This document shows positions 59,048 through 64,000 of a DNA stretch of 64,000 nt, in pieces (positions within the stretch are counted from its first letter, which is position 1; each line of letters starts with the position of its first letter). The position numbers and the translations under genes are program-made. The DNA comes from Coniella vitis (Eukaryota; Ascomycota; Sordariomycetes; Diaporthales; Schizoparmaceae): assembly GCA_011317545.1 (NCBI GenBank), contig WUJK01000006.1:1674001-1738000 (forward strand). Direction: 5' to 3'. A model generated the notes under the pieces. It searched no databases. It saw only the letters and a list, made by a program, of their open reading frames with translations, and was not told where the DNA came from.

Positions 59048-60861
59048 CTATGACCTCGCCTTGGATGCCGACAGCATCTCCTCGATAGCTGTAAACTTGA
59101 GCCTCTGCTTCCCATGTTGCTTGCCCATCTGCTTCTCTGCGCGGTCAATAGCCAACCACCCATCCCAGTCCACCGCACAATCCGTCAATACTTTCCCATT
59201 GACGACGCCCAATTCACTCTTGACCCCTTCCCACCCAGCAGCGCTCTCAGTGTCTCTTCTACCATTTGGTGCATTGCCGAGAGAGTCACCCAGGAACTTT
59301 TCCCCAGCCTGCCAGTCTGCCGCGATCGCCCCAGCTGTGGCAAAGGCGTCTTCCATTGTACTTGCAATGACACCTGTAGGGCCGCGCTTGACCCATCCGG
59401 CGCAGTACAAGCCAGGAAAGTGTTTTTGGCTTTGTTGCTCCACAGCTCCACCATCGCCGACAGCAGGCACCACACGACCGTGCACGCCATCATTCGCAAC
59501 GGTGCCCTTTCGCTCATCAAACGCAATCCCGAGCTCGCGAAACTCGGAAATCGCTTCCGACTTATACCCAATGGATCGAAACACGACCGAGGAACCGATC
59601 GTCTCCCGTTCCTTGGTCTGCTCCAAGACTTTTGCACCGGGATCATGCAAATCGCTCAGTACATTCCGCTCAAAGACCGTCGCGCCCACGGCGTCTTGCT
59701 CCGTCGCATGCGAACGGAACTCCACTGGCGATAGGCAAAAGCGCAGGTCCCACGATTTCGCCGCGTCTGTGAGTGGTGTCTTGGAGCCCTTGAGCAAGAC
59801 CTCCATCAGACGCCTGCGCGCACGCGGCAATGTAGCGACGTTCTCGGGCACGAGGTGGCGTTGGACGGGGTGGAAGCCGACGCCGGGGAGGTTCATGAGC
59901 TCGCGGAGTTCCTTGATGGTGAAGGCTGCTTGCATAGGTGCGCGGCGACCGACAACGGTGACGTGGCGGATGCGGGACTCGGAGAGGGCTTGGAGGGCGT
60001 ACTCTGCGATATCTGTGCGGCGAAGCTTGTCGATGTCTTCGAGGAGGATGCGGGCAATGTCAAGGGCGACATTTCCCTGGCCAATTATGAGGGCGGTGCC
60101 ATCATCGCCGTCCGAAGTGGATGGAAGAGAAGAAAGGTCTGGGTTGAGATTGGCAAACTCCGGGAGGCCATTGTACCAGCCGACGAATTCGCGGGCCGAG
60201 TAGATGCGGCGGAGGGTGGATTCACCGCGGACGGCGAGTTGGCGGTCCTTGGAGGCGCCGTAGGCGAAGAGGACGGCATCGTAGTGGTGGAGGAGGGTGC
60301 GCAGGGGGATGCACTGGCCGTTGGGGTGGTGGGGTGCGTGGCCGATGGCTGTATTGCCAATGAAGGTGAAGTTGGGAGAAGAGGCCACTTCGGTGAACTT
60401 TTCTTCACAGTTCTGTAATGATGGCCGGGGTCGTGGGTGGTGTTGATGTTAGTTGTAGGCGTCCAGTAAGGGCAGGATAATATACTCGAGGGAAAAGAGC
60501 GTGAATAGCATAGATAGAAACGCACCTTGACTTCTGGATGGTCTGGCGCGACCCCGAATCTGACCAGGCCAAAGGGCACGGGCAGGGCTTCGTACATATC
60601 GACTCTGGCATCGGGAATCAAGGCCATGACACGGTACGAGGTGTAGAAGCCAGCAGGGCCGGAGCCGATGACAGCCATGCGGAAGGGCCGGTCATGCCGG
60701 GCCGGAGTTGCATGGGACGAGCGGCGGAGGAGAGCCAGCGAAGTCACTTGAGCAGCAAAAGCAGAGGCAGAGGGACAGGCGATGCGACTGCGGGCTGAGA
60801 TGCGCGCACAGGATGCGGCGGCGATGAGGCCAGCACTCTGGCTGGCGTGGCTGGGGTTCAT
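59048..60861 (-). CDS. arh1: Adrenodoxin/ferredoxin-NADP+ reductase Arh1, mitochondrial
   Basis: Exons 60861-60526 and 60412-59048 give 566 residues. Arh1 transfers electrons from NADPH to mitochondrial ferredoxin (Yah1) for iron-sulfur cluster and heme A synthesis. About 55 Ala/Ser/Arg-rich residues form a matrix presequence. The FAD-binding VIGSGPAGFYTS follows at about 64, then PVPFGLVRFGVAPDHPEVK; the NADPH-binding GQGNVALDIAR and VVGRRAPMQAAFTIKELREL are in the middle. The reductase end YCAGWVKRGPTGVIASTMEDA matches the family. Intron 113 nt, joining PDHPEVK to NCEEKF. It is convergent with ETF alpha, with only about 150 bases between the stop codons. Confidence 0.95.
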
Positions 60862-61673
60862 GCTGTCATTGCAGGAAGGCTGGTTGGCGTGGTGTGGTGG
60901 ACTGGGCGCATTCTAGAGGGGACGGAATCTGGCGGACAGAGGTGATTGAGGGCCGGCGCCGCAGAGGACGGAAAATCCACTCGGCTCGGGGCCGGTCTCC
61001 GGAGGGCCAGGGCCCCGTTGACGCGGAAGCGCATTCAATCTGCGTAGAAATTTTTGGTTTCACTGGGGGCAATGAGCGAGGAGGAGCATTATACTTCTGC
61101 TATATAGCTCGACCTGCAGATCTCTGGATGCATATCTCCTTTTCAAAAACCGAATCCGTGGTTCTCGGTGTTGCTCAGCAAGACCAGCCATGACTGGAGA
61201 TTGGTGGTGACGGTGGCTTGTCCCAGCCCCCACAACACGGGCCGGGCCCTTTGACTACAGGGGTCACAGGTGCTGGAGAGTTTGTGGCTAGCAGGCCATG
61301 CTGCCCAAGCCAGCGCTGTGGCATCTGAGTGGCTGGGTTGCCGTGCCAACTGCGGGTCCCAGCCCACCTGGCGACAGTCGCGACAGGGGGCCTGCAGCGT
61401 CTACCAGCCCCCGGAAATATTCCAAGGTTCCCTGGCAGCGTCACGGTCCATATTATAGTACAATCTTGCACTGAGTATTTGATGCTCAGAATACCCATCT
61501 CTCTTGCTGTTGGGAAAATCATGGGACTGTTTGCTGCCTGACCTTGCGTACCCATCATCTCAATTCTCGTGTTCCTGGGCTGCAGTCGGCTGTTTTGTTC
61601 CCGCTGGCAGCCAGTGGACAGTGAGCCAGAATAAAGTTACAAAGGTACCCTGGTACTTGCTGTACAGCACAAG
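60862..61673. promoter_or_regulatory. Divergent promoter region, arh1 and tetraspan gene
   Basis: About 810 bases between divergent starts; no gene and no nameable site seen. Confidence 0.4.
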
Positions 61674-63813
61674 ATGGGCGCACAGCAGCCGTACATGTAC
61701 TCGGCCGCCAGCTATGGCGACGATGGCCGCTTCCCCTTCAAGCCCTTTGACCCAAAGGCCGTCACTCGTGCCAGCTACGACTTCAACCCCCCCAAGCCAA
61801 AGCACGAAGGCCCTCTGGTTTCCTTCAACCGCCATCCAGAGTGAGTTCTCGTCCATCTATCAACCACGTCGCTTCACAGCTCGATACCCCAAGTACCTGC
61901 ATGCTGATTCTCTCTTCCACGGACCACAGCGCACATGTCGTGCCAGAACCCCGAACGCGGTTCACGGCGATGGGGCCGAGGACCAAGTCGTGGATCAAGT
62001 GGCTCCGGGTACTTTCTCTAGCCTTGCGCGTGGTGCAGACGATTGCTGCTGCCGGCATTCTCTTTCTCTTCATCATCATCGACGATGTCAGCGCTTTGAC
62101 AGCCTGGATCTTGCGCATCACCGTAAGCCTTTTCTCTGGCTCTTTGACTCCATGGCATCCTCATGTCTCTACTCCCCGACCCATTTGACTGACACGCAAC
62201 AGGCCGGCGTCAACATGCTTCACTGCGCCTATGGCATCTTCCATCTGGCCCGTCCTGCCGCATCCCGCCCGCCCGCCTCGTCTGCCAGCTACCAGGTCTT
62301 CTCGGCCGTCACCGACCTCGCCGTGCTGCCTCTCTACGTCTATGGCTGTCTCTCCGTCCGGACCTCGAGCGACCATTGGGGCACGCTGTTGCCCAACGAG
62401 AGTCTCATGAACTACTTCTTGCCCTCGCTATACTACGCCCTGCTCGCCGGCGCAATCATGCACTTGGTCACCCTTGCCAACGCCGTGTGGCTGGCTCTCA
62501 AGTTCAGACAAATTACTCGTCTGCCGCCAGACATGAATCCGCTCGAGGACAACCTGACTTCGCGCCACCACAAAAAGCTATCCGTTGCTACTACCGAAAC
62601 CTACTACTCGGAGCGCGACCCCCGCCTGTCGGAAGCAGCCTACGATGGTCCGCTCAACCACCCACCGTCCATCCCTTTTCACTCGACGCGGTCCAGCCCA
62701 CGCAGCTCACTTGCTTCCATTGACCTGCCTCCTCGCCACTACCAAATCACGCCAAACCAGTCGCCTCGGAACTCGACCTCCTCCTTCATGGCAGACATCA
62801 ACAAGCGCACGTCGGCGCCTCCTGCAACATCTTCGTCCAACGATCCCCCTTCCCCTCCGCCGCGAAGCCCATGGCGCAACTCGCGCATCTCGTACGCCGG
62901 GCTTCCTGATGTGACAGATCTGCGTCCACCACCACCACCGCGACAGCAGATGCCACCCTCTCCACGAAGCAGCTTCGGCAACTATTCTCGCCCCAGCTCA
63001 AACAAAGCCGCCACACAGTACCAGCCCAGCTCTCCGCTGAGTTCCCCCTCTTCTCCACCACGTGAGCCGAAATTCACTGAATCCTGGCAAACTACCGAGT
63101 CTCTTTTTGGCCGCACACACGATATCAACAGCCGCGCCAGAAAAGCAAAGAGCACCGGCGCCGCTGAATACGAGGCGCTCATGAACCACCAGCGCCGCTT
63201 TGAGCTGTCCGACTCGGACTCTGACTATGGCGACGACGAGAACCACAATATGAGACCATCCAAAGATGAAATGATGACTTTGAATGAGAATAACGACGAC
63301 GATGGAGATCTCGCCTCGCAACGCAAAGCGCACCCGAACCCGCTACGCGCCAACCCGTCACTACCAGGTCTCCTTACAACAGACAATACCAACACTGGCA
63401 AGCCCAAGACGCCCATTCGCACAAACACGCGCTTCATACCCTACAGGGCCGGTGCCGTCCTGAGCGAGATCAGCCTCAACGATGGACGTGTAAGTGGCGC
63501 TGGCAATGCTAATACGAACACTACCAACAACAATAACAACAACGCCGTGAATCGACACACGTGGGCCCCGCGAAACCGCGATAGCAGCATCCAGAACGAG
63601 TCGGACTTTTACTCCAAGCCCTACGGCGACCTCAAGAGCTCCACCCCGCCGCTCATGATGCAAGTCGTCGGCAGCGACAGGCAGGTGTCGAGTGGCAGTG
63701 ATCTTGGCGCTGGTCGCCTCGCTGTCGGCCGGGAGTTTTCGTTCAACAGGCGGAACGTAAGTGGCAAGTTGGCTGAAGAGGGAAGAATGGTAGGAATTGG
63801 GCGTGCTTGCTGA
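61674..63813 (+). CDS. Four-span membrane protein with long disordered cytoplasmic tail
   Basis: Exons 61674-61840, 61930-62122 and 62203-63813 give 656 residues. I recognise it only as a conserved kind of filamentous fungal membrane protein without a known role. After about 75 soluble residues there are four hydrophobic segments between about 80 and 250 (VLSLALRVVQTIAAAGILFL, AGVNMLHCAYGIFHLA, VFSAVTDLAVLPLYVYG, YALLAGAIMHLVTLANAVWL). The remaining 400 residues are Ser/Pro/Asn-rich and disordered-looking, with poly-Pro stretches, SDSDSDYGDDE, an Asn run, and the conserved-looking patches TRFIPYRAGAVLSEIS and REFSFNRRNVSGK near the end. No catalytic motif is visible. A GTAAGT at RRN|VSGK could be a donor but reading through preserves a plausible end. 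A scaffold or signalling role is possible but unproven. Confidence 0.8.
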
Positions 63814-64000
63814 GAGATGGCGGGTGTGTTTTCATTTTGGGGAAAGAACGAAATGTACGTGTGAGAAAACTATGATACCACGAATTCTGGGCGCAATCTT
63901 TACTCTGAGGATCGGGAGAATGGAGTATGATATCTTGGAATGTACAGGTTAGGGATTACGGGAGATATGGCCAAGTATCTAGGTATGGGTGCTTTGGATG

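Noticed and set aside
43708..60861. A metabolic gene cluster of cat2, ETF alpha and arh1
   Set aside because: The genes are separated by unrelated housekeeping genes and lie on different strands; shared mitochondrial roles alone do not support a cluster.

Overview
This window is nuclear DNA of a filamentous ascomycete, most likely a Sordariomycete of the order Hypocreales. The evidence is gene-dense, intron-poor DNA with short GT-AG introns (mostly 57-125 nt, often with CTAAC/CTGAC branch-like sites), genes on both strands without operons, and proteins that read as Pezizomycotina orthologues (fungal kinesin-1, a FarA/CTF1-type Zn2Cys6 regulator, Rad6, Mcd4, Bst1). I cannot name the species from sequence alone. 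All gene models were assembled by eye from reading frames, splice signals and remembered family conservation; none was checked by alignment or RNA data.

Layout. 0-13 kb: Csn12-like PCI protein (cut by the left edge), mitochondrial acetoacetyl-CoA thiolase, Rad6-type E2, conventional kinesin, a multi-span membrane protein and an Ayr1-like short-chain reductase. 15-25 kb: GPI inositol-deacylase Bst1 and mismatch-repair endonuclease Pms1, separated by 2.5 kb of non-coding DNA. 25-42 kb: FarA/CTF1-type regulator with two micro-exons, GPI ethanolamine-phosphate transferase Mcd4, AP-2 sigma, an unrecognised protein, Ist1, protein phosphatase methyltransferase Ppm1 and SAGA subunit Spt3. 43.7-48.5 kb: carnitine acetyltransferase, apparently dual-targeted, and cyclase-associated protein. 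49.6-53.4 kb: a small accessory-looking island with a broken trypsin-like protease gene, an APH-type kinase-like gene with a Cys/His-rich N-terminus, and AT-rich DNA. 54.7-63.8 kb: Rsc8/Swi3, ETF alpha, adrenodoxin reductase Arh1 and a tetraspan protein with a long disordered tail.

Most genes are housekeeping. Several share acetyl-CoA and fatty-acid metabolism: thiolase, FarA-type regulator, carnitine acetyltransferase, ETF alpha. Two (Bst1, Mcd4) act on GPI anchors. They are not contiguous, so I do not call a cluster.

The most notable observations are: (i) a 9-bp motif, TACATAGTA/TACTATGTA, seen at least 15 times and only between genes; (ii) an 11-nt micro-exon inside the zinc cluster of the FarA-type gene; (iii) an optional intron at the start of carnitine acetyltransferase that would switch between a mitochondrial presequence form and a form with only the C-terminal peroxisomal signal; (iv) the protease pseudogene. 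I found no CRISPR array, intact transposon, rRNA or convincing tRNA.
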